A program made the translations under genes and the position numbers. A stretch of 64,000 nt of DNA from Paenibacillus sp. PL2-23 (lineage in GTDB: Bacteria > Bacillota > Bacilli > Paenibacillales > Paenibacillaceae): positions 4,881,001 to 4,945,000 of the forward strand of contig NZ_CP162129.1 in NCBI RefSeq assembly GCF_040834005.1, read 5' to 3'. Shown here in pieces: positions 41,784-51,096 of the stretch. Below the pieces are notes generated by a model. That model made no database searches, had not been told where the DNA came from, and worked only from the letters and a program-made list of their open reading frames with translations. Numbering within the stretch: position 1 is the stretch's first letter; every line of letters starts with the position of its first letter.

Positions 41784-42407
41784 ATGATGAACAAGCCCAA
41801 CCTTCGCGAGCTAAAAAAAGAAGCCACCGCCCACGCATTGGCCGAAGCTGCCTTCCAGCTGACGTTGGAACGCGGTCTAGACGGCTTCGTCGTCGAGGAT
41901 GTTGTGCAGCGAGCGGGGTATTCCCGCCGGACGTTCGCCAATTATTTTTCCTGCAAGGAAGCGGCAGTCGCAATGGCGGCTCATCCGTATCAAGGCGTTG
42001 AAGAGGTTTTTGATCTGATTCACCAGATGCCCGACTCTACTCCCCCCATCGAGGCTCTGTATCAATTCGTGAAGATGCAGCTCGCGACCCAATCGCTGCG
42101 AAGAATGAGACAGCTGTTCGAGCTGTGCAAGAAGCATCCTACGCTGGAGCCTTATACGCTGAGCGTCATACACAGTCTGCAGAAGGAAACGCAGAAGCTG
42201 CTGACGAGCATGTATCAGAATACGTATTCGACACAATATACGTATTTGTTGGCGGGCACTATTTTTGCCACCATCATACCTATGCTGGACGGCACGCTCC
42301 GCGTGCTGCTTCCCGGCGATTCCGCAGGGGATGATCCTGAAGCCGCTCCTCTCGAGCATTTCCTGGAAACGACGTTCCAATACCTGCGGCAAGGCTTTCA
42401 GCATTAG
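41784..42407 (+). CDS. TetR-family regulator of the MMPL gene
   Basis: A 207-residue protein. The N-terminal TetR domain (about 10-65) carries FVVEDVVQRAGYSRRTFANYFSCKEAAVAM. A helical ligand domain follows. The start is ATG 41784 after GGAGGTGAT. It sits 44 bp upstream of the MMPL transporter gene and probably represses this two-gene operon. The ligand is unknown. Confidence 0.9.
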   Translation: MMNKPNLRELKKEATAHALAEAAFQLTLERGLDGFVVEDVVQRAGYSRRTFANYFSCKEAAVAMAAHPYQGVEEVFDLIHQMPDSTPPIEALYQFVKMQLATQSLRRMRQLFELCKKHPTLEPYTLSVIHSLQKETQKLLTSMYQNTYSTQYTYLLAGTIFATIIPMLDGTLRVLLPGDSAGDDPEAAPLEHFLETTFQYLRQGFQH

Positions 42408-42451
42408 TATTTGTAATTATATAGATATATAAAGGGAGAGGGATCATCTTT

Positions 42452-44851
42452 ATGTCCAAATTATTGTACAGATTAGGCAAGTCCGCCTACAACAGGCCGT
42501 GGGCGTTTATCGTGAGCTGGCTGCTGGTAATCGGCGTGGTTGTCGCGATGCTCGGCGTTAACGGCATGAACGTCAGCTCCGAGATGAAGATTGACGGCAC
42601 AGAGTCTCAGAAGGTGCTGGATATGCTGGAGCAGGAGCTGCCGGAAGCGTCCGGGGGGCAGGCCAGCGTCCTGTTCACCGCGCCTGAAGGCGAGCGGCTG
42701 GATTCTCCTGAACGGATCTCCGCCATTACCGAAGCGGTGAACAAGGTATACGAGCTGGAATATATCATTAACCCAGCGGAATTGGCTGCGGCCGCCGGAG
42801 TTTCCTTGTCCGGGGACGCTGCCCAAGGGGCAGGCGCTGCGGGCGGCGCCGCTCAAGCGGGCCAAGGCGCGGATGCTGCAGCTGCGGCCGGCGCGCAAGG
42901 CGCAGACGGGACGGCTGGCACTCCGATGGAGCTGCCGCCATACATGCCTCTGATGGTGGACGGCATGCCGGTGCCAGGCGTCCTTATCGCCACAGACGGC
43001 AGCATCGCGTTGTTCCAATTCCAGTTCACGGTGCAGCAGAACTCGCTCCCGGCGGGCGTCACAGACTCCGTTGTGGAAGCTGTTACGGAATCCATGGAAG
43101 GCTCCGGCGTCACACCGCTGCCAAGCGACTCGCTCAAAGCGGTAGAGGTGCCTATCGGCATTAATGAAGTGTTCGGCCTCATTCTTGCAGCCATTGTATT
43201 GGTCATGACGCTGGGCTCTCTGGTGGCGGCAGGCTTGCCGATCATCACTGCCCTGTTCGGAGTCGGAATTGGCGTTGGCGGCGCGTTCGCCTTCTCCAGC
43301 TTCGTTACGATGACCTCCTTTACACCTGTGCTTGCTCTGATGATCGGCCTTGCGGTCGGCATCGACTACGCCCTATTTATCGTGAATCGCCAGCGCCGCC
43401 TCATCTTCGATCAAGGCCTGACGGCGCGTGAAGCAGCCGCTCGCGCGGTTGGGACGGCAGGCAGCGCAGTATTCTTCGCAGGCTTGACGGTTATTATTGC
43501 TCTGTGCGGCTTGCTTGTCATCGGCATTTCCTTCTTAAGCATGATGGCAATTGTGGCTTCGGTCACCGTATTCCTCAGCGTGCTTATCGCACTGACGCTG
43601 CTTCCGGCGCTGCTCGGCCTTGTGGGCGAACGTATCTGCTCGAAGAAGGCGCGCGAGAAGAACAGCTCCAGCAACCATTCGCACAAGGTTTCGAACGGCT
43701 GGGTGAAGGGCGTCGTCAAGTTCCGCTGGCTGGTCATTGTCGCGGTCATTGTCATTCTGGGCGCTGCGGCGATTCCCGCCGCCAAGATGGAGCTCGGCAT
43801 CCCTTCCGGCGCAAGCGCCAATCTAGATACGCCCGCTCGCCAGAGCTACGACGCCATCTCCGCCGGATTCGGCGAAGGCTTCAACGGACCGCTGCTCATT
43901 GTGGCGGAGGCGAAGTCCGGCACCATTGCGCCGGAAGCGCTGGGCGGCATCGCACAGGAAATAGGCCAATACGACAACGTATCCGTCGTAACGCCGGTTG
44001 GCATGAACAAGGACGGCAGCATCGCCATTCTGAGCCTTATTCCGCATACAGGTCCCACAGATTCTGAGACGAAGGACCTTGTGCAGGAGCTTAGAGCCTC
44101 CGATTCGCCAATCGCGGAGACATACAACGTAGAGCTCGGGGTGACGGGCTTCACCGCCATCAACATCGACATGTCCTCGCGACTGGCTGAAGTATTCCCG
44201 ACGTATATCGGAGTCATCGTCGTGCTGTCGCTGATTATTCTGCTGCTGGTATTCCGCTCCATTCTCGTGCCGATCAAGGCTACCGCAGGCTTCCTGCTCA
44301 GCATATTGGCCACCTTCGGCATTACGACCGCCATCTTCCAATGGGGCTGGTCCAGCGAGCTGTTTGGCGTGGATACAGGCGGTCCGCTGATGAGCTTTAT
44401 CCCTATTCTGGTGACGGGCATTCTGTATGGACTTGCCATGGATTATCAGGTGTTCCTCGTCTCCTCCATGCGCGAATCCTATGTGCACGGACAGCGAGGA
44501 CGGGACAGCGTCATTCAGGGCTACAACCACGCCAGCCGCGTCGTTGTCGCGGCTGCCGTCATCATGGTTGCCGTATTCGCCGGCTTCGTGCTTACGCATG
44601 ACATCATGATCAAACAAATCGGCTTCGCCCTTGCGATCGGCATTCTGATTGACGCCTTCTTCGTCCGCATGGCGCTTGTGCCGGCGATCATGGCCCTGTT
44701 CGGCGACAAAGCCTGGTGGCTGCCGAAGTGGCTTGACCGCATGCTGCCGAATCTCGACGTCGAAGGCGACAAGCTGATTGCCGAGCTTCACGCTGCAGAA
44801 GGCAAGGATACCGGAAAAGTCGTGAAGGTAGCCGCCAAGACAAAAGCCTAA
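42452..44851 (+). CDS. MMPL-family RND-type membrane transporter
   Basis: A 799-residue membrane protein with the duplicated RND/MMPL layout: one helix (about 15-35), an extracellular domain rich in Gly/Ala (about 36-235, with a low-complexity AQGAGAAGGAAQAGQG stretch), five helices (about 235-390) with GLAVGIDYALFIVNR, helix 7 (about 425-445), a second extracellular domain, and five more helices with GLAMDYQVFLVSSMRE. The GxxxD(Y) motifs in both halves are the proton-relay signature. It likely exports lipids or drugs under TetR control. Confidence 0.93.
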   Translation: MSKLLYRLGKSAYNRPWAFIVSWLLVIGVVVAMLGVNGMNVSSEMKIDGTESQKVLDMLEQELPEASGGQASVLFTAPEGERLDSPERISAITEAVNKVYELEYIINPAELAAAAGVSLSGDAAQGAGAAGGAAQAGQGADAAAAAGAQGADGTAGTPMELPPYMPLMVDGMPVPGVLIATDGSIALFQFQFTVQQNSLPAGVTDSVVEAVTESMEGSGVTPLPSDSLKAVEVPIGINEVFGLILAAIVLVMTLGSLVAAGLPIITALFGVGIGVGGAFAFSSFVTMTSFTPVLALMIGLAVGIDYALFIVNRQRRLIFDQGLTAREAAARAVGTAGSAVFFAGLTVIIALCGLLVIGISFLSMMAIVASVTVFLSVLIALTLLPALLGLVGERICSKKAREKNSSSNHSHKVSNGWVKGVVKFRWLVIVAVIVILGAAAIPAAKMELGIPSGASANLDTPARQSYDAISAGFGEGFNGPLLIVAEAKSGTIAPEALGGIAQEIGQYDNVSVVTPVGMNKDGSIAILSLIPHTGPTDSETKDLVQELRASDSPIAETYNVELGVTGFTAINIDMSSRLAEVFPTYIGVIVVLSLIILLLVFRSILVPIKATAGFLLSILATFGITTAIFQWGWSSELFGVDTGGPLMSFIPILVTGILYGLAMDYQVFLVSSMRESYVHGQRGRDSVIQGYNHASRVVVAAAVIMVAVFAGFVLTHDIMIKQIGFALAIGILIDAFFVRMALVPAIMALFGDKAWWLPKWLDRMLPNLDVEGDKLIAELHAAEGKDTGKVVKVAAKTKA

Positions 44852-44952
44852 AGCCTTTAGCATTCCCGCATTTGCCTATTTACCTATTTACCCAATGACC
44901 CATGTAGTCATGGCACAGCCGTTCTGGCAAGCGCACCATACGCAGATAACTA

Positions 44953-44980
44953 CGCCCCCCTTCACTGCCGAAGGGGGGCG
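44953..44980. terminator. Terminator after the MMPL gene
   Basis: A perfect 11-bp stem, CGCCCCCCTTC / GAAGGGGGGCG with loop ACTGCC, is followed by TTT on the plus strand. Confidence 0.75.
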
Positions 44981-45108
44981 TTTGAGCGTTATTGGGCGCG
45001 CGGCGTACTCTCATTTCTTATTCGCAGGCCTGCTACGATTCACTCTTGTTCAACGTGACAAGTTTCGTTATATTGGATGCAATACCCGTCTAATGGGAGA
45101 GGATCATA

Positions 45109-45987
45109 TTGTCAGCTATCGTAAGCACGAATCTGAATGATGGCTCCTTATATTTCGTATACCGGCGCGTCAGCATGGACAACCGTCACAAGGAGACCTT
45201 TCACTCCCATCGCGGGCTGGAAATCCTGTTCATTCACCAGGGCCGGGGCACGATGATCGTCAACAATGTCAGCTATGCTATACGCCCGGGTATGCTGTGC
45301 GTCTTCCAGCCCTTCCAGCTCCATCACCTTCAGCTGGAATACACGGAGGGCCAGACGTTTGAACGCTCCCTCGTCATTTTTGAGCCGTCGCGTTATGCGT
45401 CTTATATGGCCAATTGGCCTTCGCTTCACGCCTTCTTCAACCGGCTGTGGTCCAGCGTGCTTCCCGCTCCCTGCATCTACGGCATAGACGAGCAGAGCGA
45501 GGTTGTTGCCGCGTACCGAAGCATGCAGCTTAGCTTGCCAACTCTGTCAGAGGCGGATCAGCATGAAGAAGCTTCATTATTCCTCATTCAGCTGATTCGC
45601 AGCCTCAAGCCCTTATGGCTGGAGCAGCAGGACAAGCAGCCAGCCTCCGCCTTGCGCATGCGCAGAAATCATCAGGCTGAGCTCATGCTGGAATGGCTGG
45701 AGGGCCACTATGCGCTGCCCTTCCATCTGGAGGATATGGCGAAGGAGCTGCACCTCTCCACCTATCATCTGTCCCATTCTTTCAAGGAGGCTGTCGGCGT
45801 CAGCATGACAGAATATATCGCCGCGCGCAGAATGCACCAGGCCGTTATCCTGCTTACGACGACGGATAAGCCCATTACGCTGATTGCCGAAGAAATCGGC
45901 ATTACGAACAGCTCTTATTTCTGCAAGTTTTTCAAATCCCGAATGGGCACAACGCCGCATCAGTACCGCAAGCGCTCAGGGGGCTGA
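45109..45987 (+). CDS. AraC-family regulator with cupin sensor domain
   Basis: A 292-residue protein. The cupin part includes HSHRGLEILFIHQGRGTMIVNN and the C-terminal AraC HTH pair includes LEDMAKELHLSTYHLSHSFKEAVG and LIAEEIGITNSSYFCKFFKSRMG. It is similar in plan to the regulator at 26937-27815. The best start is TTG 45109, which follows GGGAGAGG; no ATG fits the full cupin domain. The target is not clear: neighbours are the MMPL gene and a convergent DUF4166 gene. Confidence 0.9.
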   Translation: MSAIVSTNLNDGSLYFVYRRVSMDNRHKETFHSHRGLEILFIHQGRGTMIVNNVSYAIRPGMLCVFQPFQLHHLQLEYTEGQTFERSLVIFEPSRYASYMANWPSLHAFFNRLWSSVLPAPCIYGIDEQSEVVAAYRSMQLSLPTLSEADQHEEASLFLIQLIRSLKPLWLEQQDKQPASALRMRRNHQAELMLEWLEGHYALPFHLEDMAKELHLSTYHLSHSFKEAVGVSMTEYIAARRMHQAVILLTTTDKPITLIAEEIGITNSSYFCKFFKSRMGTTPHQYRKRSGG

Positions 45988-46019
45988 ATGGTGCTGGCTC
46001 CGGCTCTGCTCCGGACGCG

Positions 46020-46700
46020 TCACTCCCGCTTCTCCTCGCGGAGCGGCTTCACGTCGAGCGGAATATGCTCAGGGGACGTGTCGACCAGGCGAGCCTGGAA
46101 GGAGCCCTCGTATTGGAACACGGTGCCCAGCAGCGGATTGTTCACCTCCACGGAGATGCGATACCGCTCCGCCCGGTCGTCATACCATTCGCATACATCG
46201 GCAACGCCGGTCAACCCTGCAGGGAACCGAAACTGCAGCAGCCCCTCATAGAATCTCTGCTCGCCCGAGCGGATCCGGATGCCGCCGTTAGGAGCGGCGC
46301 TGATCTGCAGGTCGACGGCCAGATGCTGCTTGTTGCCCAAGTAATCGACGATCCGCTCCCGCTCGCCGCTGTAGATCATGGTTGCGTCGAAGCGGCGAAT
46401 GGCCTGGGGGAACTTGAACTTGCGAATCCACGTTACCGTCTCTCTTCCGAATTGATCAAGGTAAGCGAAGTTCTCAATCGTAAACGGAACGCCCTTCCCC
46501 CCTTGAGGAAACATAATATGGCGCTTCGTGCCCCAATAAAGCGGCAGCGCTGCCACCTTGGCATACCAGATGCGCTCCATCACCCCTGTCCCGATAGAAG
46601 CGACGCGGTCTGCGCTGCTGAAGCCGAAGCGCTCCTGGATGCGGGGATGCAGCCTGCGGAACTCATCGCCCAGCACCAGCTCATAGATCGATGGCATCAT
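46020..46700 (-). CDS. DUF4166-domain protein
   Basis: A 226-residue protein starting MMPSIYELVLGDEFRRLHPRIQERFGF, the typical DUF4166 opening. It carries GTKRHIMFPQGGKGVPFTIENFAYLDQFGRETVTWIRKF and a C-terminal beta-rich part. No membrane helix is seen. ATG 46700 follows GGGAGGCGGG. It overlaps the SRPBCC-DoxX gene by 20 bp, so the two are translated together. DUF4166 is often found beside SRPBCC, DoxX or saccharopine-dehydrogenase-like genes; its function is unknown. Confidence 0.85.
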   Translation of the reverse strand: MMPSIYELVLGDEFRRLHPRIQERFGFSSADRVASIGTGVMERIWYAKVAALPLYWGTKRHIMFPQGGKGVPFTIENFAYLDQFGRETVTWIRKFKFPQAIRRFDATMIYSGERERIVDYLGNKQHLAVDLQISAAPNGGIRIRSGEQRFYEGLLQFRFPAGLTGVADVCEWYDDRAERYRISVEVNNPLLGTVFQYEGSFQARLVDTSPEHIPLDVKPLREEKRE

Positions 46701-47631
46701 GCCCGCCTCCCCTCTGTCCACTCTCTTCCCGTAATCGGCGCCGGCATCTTCGCGCGCTCGGAACACCATCAGCCGTCATTGCCGCAATCAGGCACAGCAC
46801 GGCCATGGGCATGCTTGTCGTCAAAGGATTAAACGGCGAAGCCAGAAGCTCCGGCGCCCCTATACATGCCGCTGCTCCAAGCAGGATCAGCAACCCCAAT
46901 GACACCGCGTATACAATTAGCTTCCTGTGCCAGATCAGCACTGCCGCTCCTGCCGCCAGCTCCGTAATCCCCAGCGCGGGCAGGAGTATCTCCTCTGCCC
47001 CCGGGAATAGTCCCGTCGCGGAATAGATGGCCAGCTCGCCGCCCTCCGGATACAGCAGCTTGGGCACAAGTCCCTCGAACAGCCATAACATCGTGATCGC
47101 AGCAACACTCATATAGTGGACAGCGGCCAGCTTGAGGCTGACAGCCGGCGTAAGCCCGCGCTCCAGCCACAGCCGCAGCCGGTCGAAGCTCCAAGCCGTG
47201 GCATAACCGAAGAAGGGACGGAATAGCAGCCCGTCCAGCAGTCTGCCAAGCTTGCCGAAGCGCGTCTCATAATGGAAGCTGGTGCTGAACGTAACACCAG
47301 CGCCGTTCGGCTTGTAGCGCCAGTAGCCGCCGCCTTGGCTTATGAGCGATATCGGCTGTGCGGAGCCGAATACGAGTGTAGACATCCGCTGCCCTGACGT
47401 TGACCAGGGGGGTGTGCGAGCTTCACCGGTCCCTTGTATATGGAGCCCGAAGCCGATTCGGGTCCGGTACAGAAAGCGCTGCGGCTGGCCCTCCGCCTCC
47501 TTGGGGAGGTAGTTGATCTCCGTAAAGCGCAAATCCCACTGCTGATGCAGCGCCGGCTCCTGCGTATGACGCCATAAGCTCTCCATGTCTGCTGCGATAT
47601 CCAGCTCCACATATATCGGGTTCCCTTTCAT
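46681..47631 (-). CDS. SRPBCC domain fused to DoxX-like membrane domain
   Basis: A 316-residue protein. Residues 1-150 form an SRPBCC (START-like) domain: MKGNPIYVELDIAADMESLWRHTQEPALHQQWD and FSTSFHYETRFGKLGRLLDGLLFRP. Residues about 175-300 hold four membrane helices of the DoxX-like type (VHYMSVAAITMLWLFEGLVPKLL; GITELAAGAAVLIWHR). The fusion ties a lipid/ligand-binding cup to a membrane anchor. ATG 47631 has GGAGG 8 bp upstream. It overlaps and precedes the DUF4166 gene in an operon. Confidence 0.85.
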   Translation of the reverse strand: MKGNPIYVELDIAADMESLWRHTQEPALHQQWDLRFTEINYLPKEAEGQPQRFLYRTRIGFGLHIQGTGEARTPPWSTSGQRMSTLVFGSAQPISLISQGGGYWRYKPNGAGVTFSTSFHYETRFGKLGRLLDGLLFRPFFGYATAWSFDRLRLWLERGLTPAVSLKLAAVHYMSVAAITMLWLFEGLVPKLLYPEGGELAIYSATGLFPGAEEILLPALGITELAAGAAVLIWHRKLIVYAVSLGLLILLGAAACIGAPELLASPFNPLTTSMPMAVLCLIAAMTADGVPSARRCRRRLREESGQRGGGHDAIDL

Positions 47632-47748
47632 TGGCCCTGCCTCCATCCTCCGCCGACAATTCACACGACTTAGATGCCGGCTTGTTACACCGATTGTAGC
47701 CCACTTCCCGCTGCTTGCGGCAGTTCTCTCTTCTGTAGGCCCCATGCC

Positions 47749-47781
47749 AGAAGGGGTACTACGTCGCGTAGTACCCCTTCT
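47749..47781. terminator. 15-bp perfect stem between two minus-strand operons
   Basis: AGAAGGGGTACTACG / CGTAGTACCCCTTCT with loop TCG. It lies between the two-component operon (ending 47908) and the SRPBCC gene (starting 47631) and probably terminates the former. No clean U run follows on either strand. Confidence 0.6.
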
Positions 47782-47813
47782 CCCGGCTATTGCCCTTATT
47801 TCTTAATCCGCTA

Positions 47814-47905
47814 TCGCCCTTGTCACTTCTTGCCTATTACTTATCGCTTCCCAGCTGTCGCCCTTGTCACTTCTCGCCTATTGCTTATCGCTTCCCCGCT
47901 GTCGT
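47814..47905. repeat. 44-bp tandem repeat, about two copies
   Basis: TCGCCCTTGTCACTTCT-type units begin at 47814 and 47858, and a third partial copy at 47902, each 44 bp apart. They sit directly after the response-regulator stop codon. They are unlike the 51-bp palindrome arrays and carry no inverted repeat. Confidence 0.7.
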
Positions 47906-47907
47906 CC

Positions 47908-48552
47908 TTATCGCCCATCCCGCTTGCGGAACAGGCCCTTCCGGCGCACCAGCTCCACCGCTTCCTTGCTGCTCCTCACGCCAAGCTTCTTCAGCATCTT
48001 GTTCACCTGATTCTTCAGCGTGCTCTCCGCCTTGTACAGCTTCCTCTCGATCTCGGGCCCCGTATACCCCTTCTCGATCAGCTCGAACACCTCGCGCTCC
48101 GCGGGCGTCAGCCTCTGAAGCTGCTCCTCGCGCTTCAGCCTTGCAAATTCCTTCAGCAGCGCGTCCATGGCAGCAGGCTGTCGATAGGCGCCGCGAATCG
48201 CGGAGGGCAGCTCCTGATAGCGCGTTTTCTCCACATAGTTGACTGCCCCGGCGGTGAACGCTTGCGTCATGACCTCTTCATCGGTCACCGATGTGAGCAT
48301 AATGATTTTGGCCGGACGTATATCATGAATTTCCATCGCGGTGTAGATGCCTTCGAAGCCGCCCTTGGTCAGCTGAATGTCCATAAGCACCACATCGAAC
48401 GATAATGCCTCTGCCAGCCGCAGCGCCTCCTCGGACGTAACGGCAGCTCCTACTACCAGCATATCCGGCTCCCTGTTCAGGTACGACGTCATCGCCTTAA
48501 TCCAGTCTGGATCATCCTCTACAATGAGCACCTTAATGGGTTCCGCCGTCAT
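47908..48552 (-). CDS. NarL/LuxR-family response regulator
   Basis: A 214-residue protein. Receiver domain (about 5-125) with Asp58 in FDVVLMDIQ and Lys in NYVEKTRYQ. C-terminal LuxR-type HTH (about 145-205; LTPAEREVFELIEKGYTGPEIERKLYKAESTLKNQVNKMLKKLGV). ATG 48552 has AAGGAGGAG and overlaps the kinase gene by 20 bp. It is the partner of the kinase at 48533-49897. Targets are unknown. Confidence 0.93.
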   Translation of the reverse strand: MTAEPIKVLIVEDDPDWIKAMTSYLNREPDMLVVGAAVTSEEALRLAEALSFDVVLMDIQLTKGGFEGIYTAMEIHDIRPAKIIMLTSVTDEEVMTQAFTAGAVNYVEKTRYQELPSAIRGAYRQPAAMDALLKEFARLKREEQLQRLTPAEREVFELIEKGYTGPEIERKLYKAESTLKNQVNKMLKKLGVRSSKEAVELVRRKGLFRKRDGR

Positions 48553-49897
48553 CGTTCTCCTCCTTCATGTCCACCCGCATGACCTTCCTCCGGGGAAAAA
48601 CAAGCGAAGCCGTTGTCCCGCCGCCTTCCCGATTCACCATTGCAACCGTCCCGCCGCACTCCCGCATCACTTGATAGACATAGGATAGTCCCAGTCCAAA
48701 ATGCTCGGAGCCGTTCTTCGTGCTGTAGAACGGCTCGAACAGCCGGTCCGCCTGCGCGTGCGGAATGCCCGGACCGTTGTCGTCGACCGACAGCCGCACG
48801 CTTCGCTTGACCGTATCCACCCGCACCACGATATGCCCGCTGCCAGGAGGCACCGCCTCTATCGCATTGGACAGCAAATTGCCGAACGCCTCGCGGATAT
48901 GGACGGGATCGCAGATCACCGTAGGCTGGCAGCGGAGCTGGATTTCCATTGCAACACCGTCGCTTGGCAGACGCTCCTGATGCTCCCGCATGACCATAGC
49001 GGCCAGCTCGTCCAGTCGAACCGGCCGCTCCTGCAGGACAATGTCCTTGGTCTGGCTGTGAATGCGGCCCACCATGGCCAGCATATGGCCGGAGGCGCGG
49101 TCAATCATGCCAAGGTGCGCGCTCGCCTCCTCGCGAACGCCCTCCGGCAGCGTATGGCGGAGGTTATCCGCGCTGATCGCGATTTTGCCAATTTCATTTT
49201 TGATCGTGTGATTCAATAGCTGGGTGCCCGAGCTGGCCGCCTTCATCGCGCTTTCCAGCGGATCGCGCTCCATTCGCAGCTTCACTCCAAGCACACCATA
49301 TACAAAAGCGAGCAGCACCCCAGCCGCCAGCGAATAAGCAATAAAAAAGGATATGTAGTCGAAAAAAGCAAAGGCCGGCGAGACCACTCTAGCCACATAG
49401 ATGAAGCCCAGCACCGCAAGAAGCGTCGGAACAATCAGAACGGTAGCGATCAGACGGGCTCGCCTTCTGCGCTCATCCCGCTCTCGCCATAGGGACCGCA
49501 GCAGCAAATAGCAGGCGAGCAAATAATAAGGTCCGCTCCACAGCAGAAGCAGCAGGTTATGGATACGAAATTCCGCTTGCCCAAAGCCCGCCGCCAGCAT
49601 GATCGGAACCGGCAGGAATAACAGCCACTGCGGCAAGCGCGGCCGCTGCTGGCCGCGCTTGCCGACATCCGCATAGGAGATGGCGAACGCCAGCACGCCG
49701 CATGGCGTTACTGTCAAATTCAGAAACTCGATGGCGCGCGCCGCACCCTCCAGCCCCGCTTCCCTGGCTGCCCCAGACAAGCCGCCGATGGCCGCGAACA
49801 GCAGAAAAAACGCGCCCCAGCGGTTCGTGCTGCTCCGAATATCGCTCGCCAGCAGCACAGCCGCGGTTGCCAGCAAGGCCAAAAAATAATAAATCAT
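48533..49897 (-). CDS. Sensor histidine kinase with multi-helix membrane domain
   Basis: A 454-residue kinase. Six to seven hydrophobic helices fill residues 1-210 (7TM-like sensor, little extracytoplasmic mass). The phosphoacceptor His is in LLNHTIKNEIGKIAISADNL. The ATPase domain has the N box FGNLLSNAIEAVP, DDNGPGIP and GLGLSYVYQVM. It would sense a membrane or intramembrane signal. It is the first gene of the operon with the LuxR-type regulator. Confidence 0.92.
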   Translation of the reverse strand: MIYYFLALLATAAVLLASDIRSSTNRWGAFFLLFAAIGGLSGAAREAGLEGAARAIEFLNLTVTPCGVLAFAISYADVGKRGQQRPRLPQWLLFLPVPIMLAAGFGQAEFRIHNLLLLLWSGPYYLLACYLLLRSLWRERDERRRRARLIATVLIVPTLLAVLGFIYVARVVSPAFAFFDYISFFIAYSLAAGVLLAFVYGVLGVKLRMERDPLESAMKAASSGTQLLNHTIKNEIGKIAISADNLRHTLPEGVREEASAHLGMIDRASGHMLAMVGRIHSQTKDIVLQERPVRLDELAAMVMREHQERLPSDGVAMEIQLRCQPTVICDPVHIREAFGNLLSNAIEAVPPGSGHIVVRVDTVKRSVRLSVDDNGPGIPHAQADRLFEPFYSTKNGSEHFGLGLSYVYQVMRECGGTVAMVNREGGGTTASLVFPRRKVMRVDMKEENDDGGTH

Positions 49898-50018
49898 CCT
49901 AATCGACTCCGATATCGAAATGAGACGTCTCCCTAGATACAGCTATACTCATTCTATACCAGGCTGGAACAGTATGCCATTCCATGGGATGTCTTCATTT
50001 CTCAGGAATCAATTCCCG

Positions 50019-51095
50019 CTATTCCACCTTCACCGCGTCCCGCTGGGCGATCAGGCATAACTCAGCCGCCTTGAAGGCGTGCTCCTGCGTCATCGCGTTT
50101 TCGGTACGGTGGAAGCAGTCGAGAATGAGCTGGCCGAAATACGGATGGCCTACCTGACCCGACACATTCCAATAATATTCGCCTTCTCCATTCACCAGAT
50201 AGACGTTGCCGCCTCTCTTCTCCCTGCCGATGTCCACATATTTGCGCAGCTCTATATAGCCTTCCGTCCCCAGAATGACAGTACGGCCATCCCCCCATGT
50301 GCTCAGTCCGTTAGGGGTGAACCAGTCTACCCGCACATACCCCGTTGCTCCATTGTCTGCGATCAAGGAGGCGTCGCCGTAATCCTCGAACGCGGGGTGC
50401 CCCTTGTGATGGTAGTTCGCTGTTTTGCTGTGCACAACCTCGGCATTCCGGGCCCCGGTATAATAGAGGAACTGCTCGATCTGATGGCTGCCAATATCGC
50501 ATAGAATGCCTCCGAACCGTTCCTTGTCGAAGAACCATTCCGGACGGCTGCCGGCGTTCACACGATGGGGTCCCAGTCCCAACACCTGCACGACACGCCC
50601 GATTGCGTCCCGCTCGATAAGCACCCCAGCGTATACAGCGCTCTCCACATGGAGCCGCTCGCTGTAGTAGACCGCGTATTTGCGCTTCGTCTCGGCCACC
50701 GCCCGCTTCGCCTGCTCCAGCTGTTCAAGCGTCGTAAGAGGTGCCTTATCTGTAAAATAGTCCTTCCCATGCGCCATGACCCTCAGCCCCAGCGCACAAC
50801 GCTCGGAAGGAATGGCAGCCCCCGCAACAAGCTGAAGGTTGGAATCCTGCAAAATTTCCCCCTCCGAGCGGGCGACCTTAACGCCCGGGAACTGTCTCTG
50901 GAAGGCCTGCACCTTCTGCGGATCGGGATCATACACCCAGCTAAGCTGGCCGCCAGCCTCAATAAGCCCTTGGCTCATCCCATAAATATGACCGTGATCC
51001 AGCCCAATAGCCGCAAATTGGAATTCGCCAGGCGAGCATACCGGCTCCGGCTTGCCCTCCGGTACATAAAACATTCCGCTTTTGTTGTTGTCCAT
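50019..51095 (-). CDS. Gfo/Idh/MocA-family oxidoreductase
   Basis: A 358-residue protein with an N-terminal NAD(P)-binding fold (FAAIGLDHGHIYGMSQGLIEAGGQLSWVYD) and a C-terminal alpha/beta substrate domain. The glycine motif is atypical (AIGLDHGHI), and where most members have EKP this one has DKA (YFTDKAPLTT), so activity may differ. ATG 51095 follows GAGGAAGG. It starts 1 bp after the twin gene at 51097-52260 and is cotranscribed with it. It probably oxidises or epimerises a sugar or inositol derivative. Confidence 0.88.
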   Translation of the reverse strand: MDNNKSGMFYVPEGKPEPVCSPGEFQFAAIGLDHGHIYGMSQGLIEAGGQLSWVYDPDPQKVQAFQRQFPGVKVARSEGEILQDSNLQLVAGAAIPSERCALGLRVMAHGKDYFTDKAPLTTLEQLEQAKRAVAETKRKYAVYYSERLHVESAVYAGVLIERDAIGRVVQVLGLGPHRVNAGSRPEWFFDKERFGGILCDIGSHQIEQFLYYTGARNAEVVHSKTANYHHKGHPAFEDYGDASLIADNGATGYVRVDWFTPNGLSTWGDGRTVILGTEGYIELRKYVDIGREKRGGNVYLVNGEGEYYWNVSGQVGHPYFGQLILDCFHRTENAMTQEHAFKAAELCLIAQRDAVKVE

Positions 51096-51096
51096 G

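Noticed and set aside
47814-47905. 44-bp repeats as another member of the 51-bp palindrome system
   Set aside because: The period differs and the unit has no inverted repeat.
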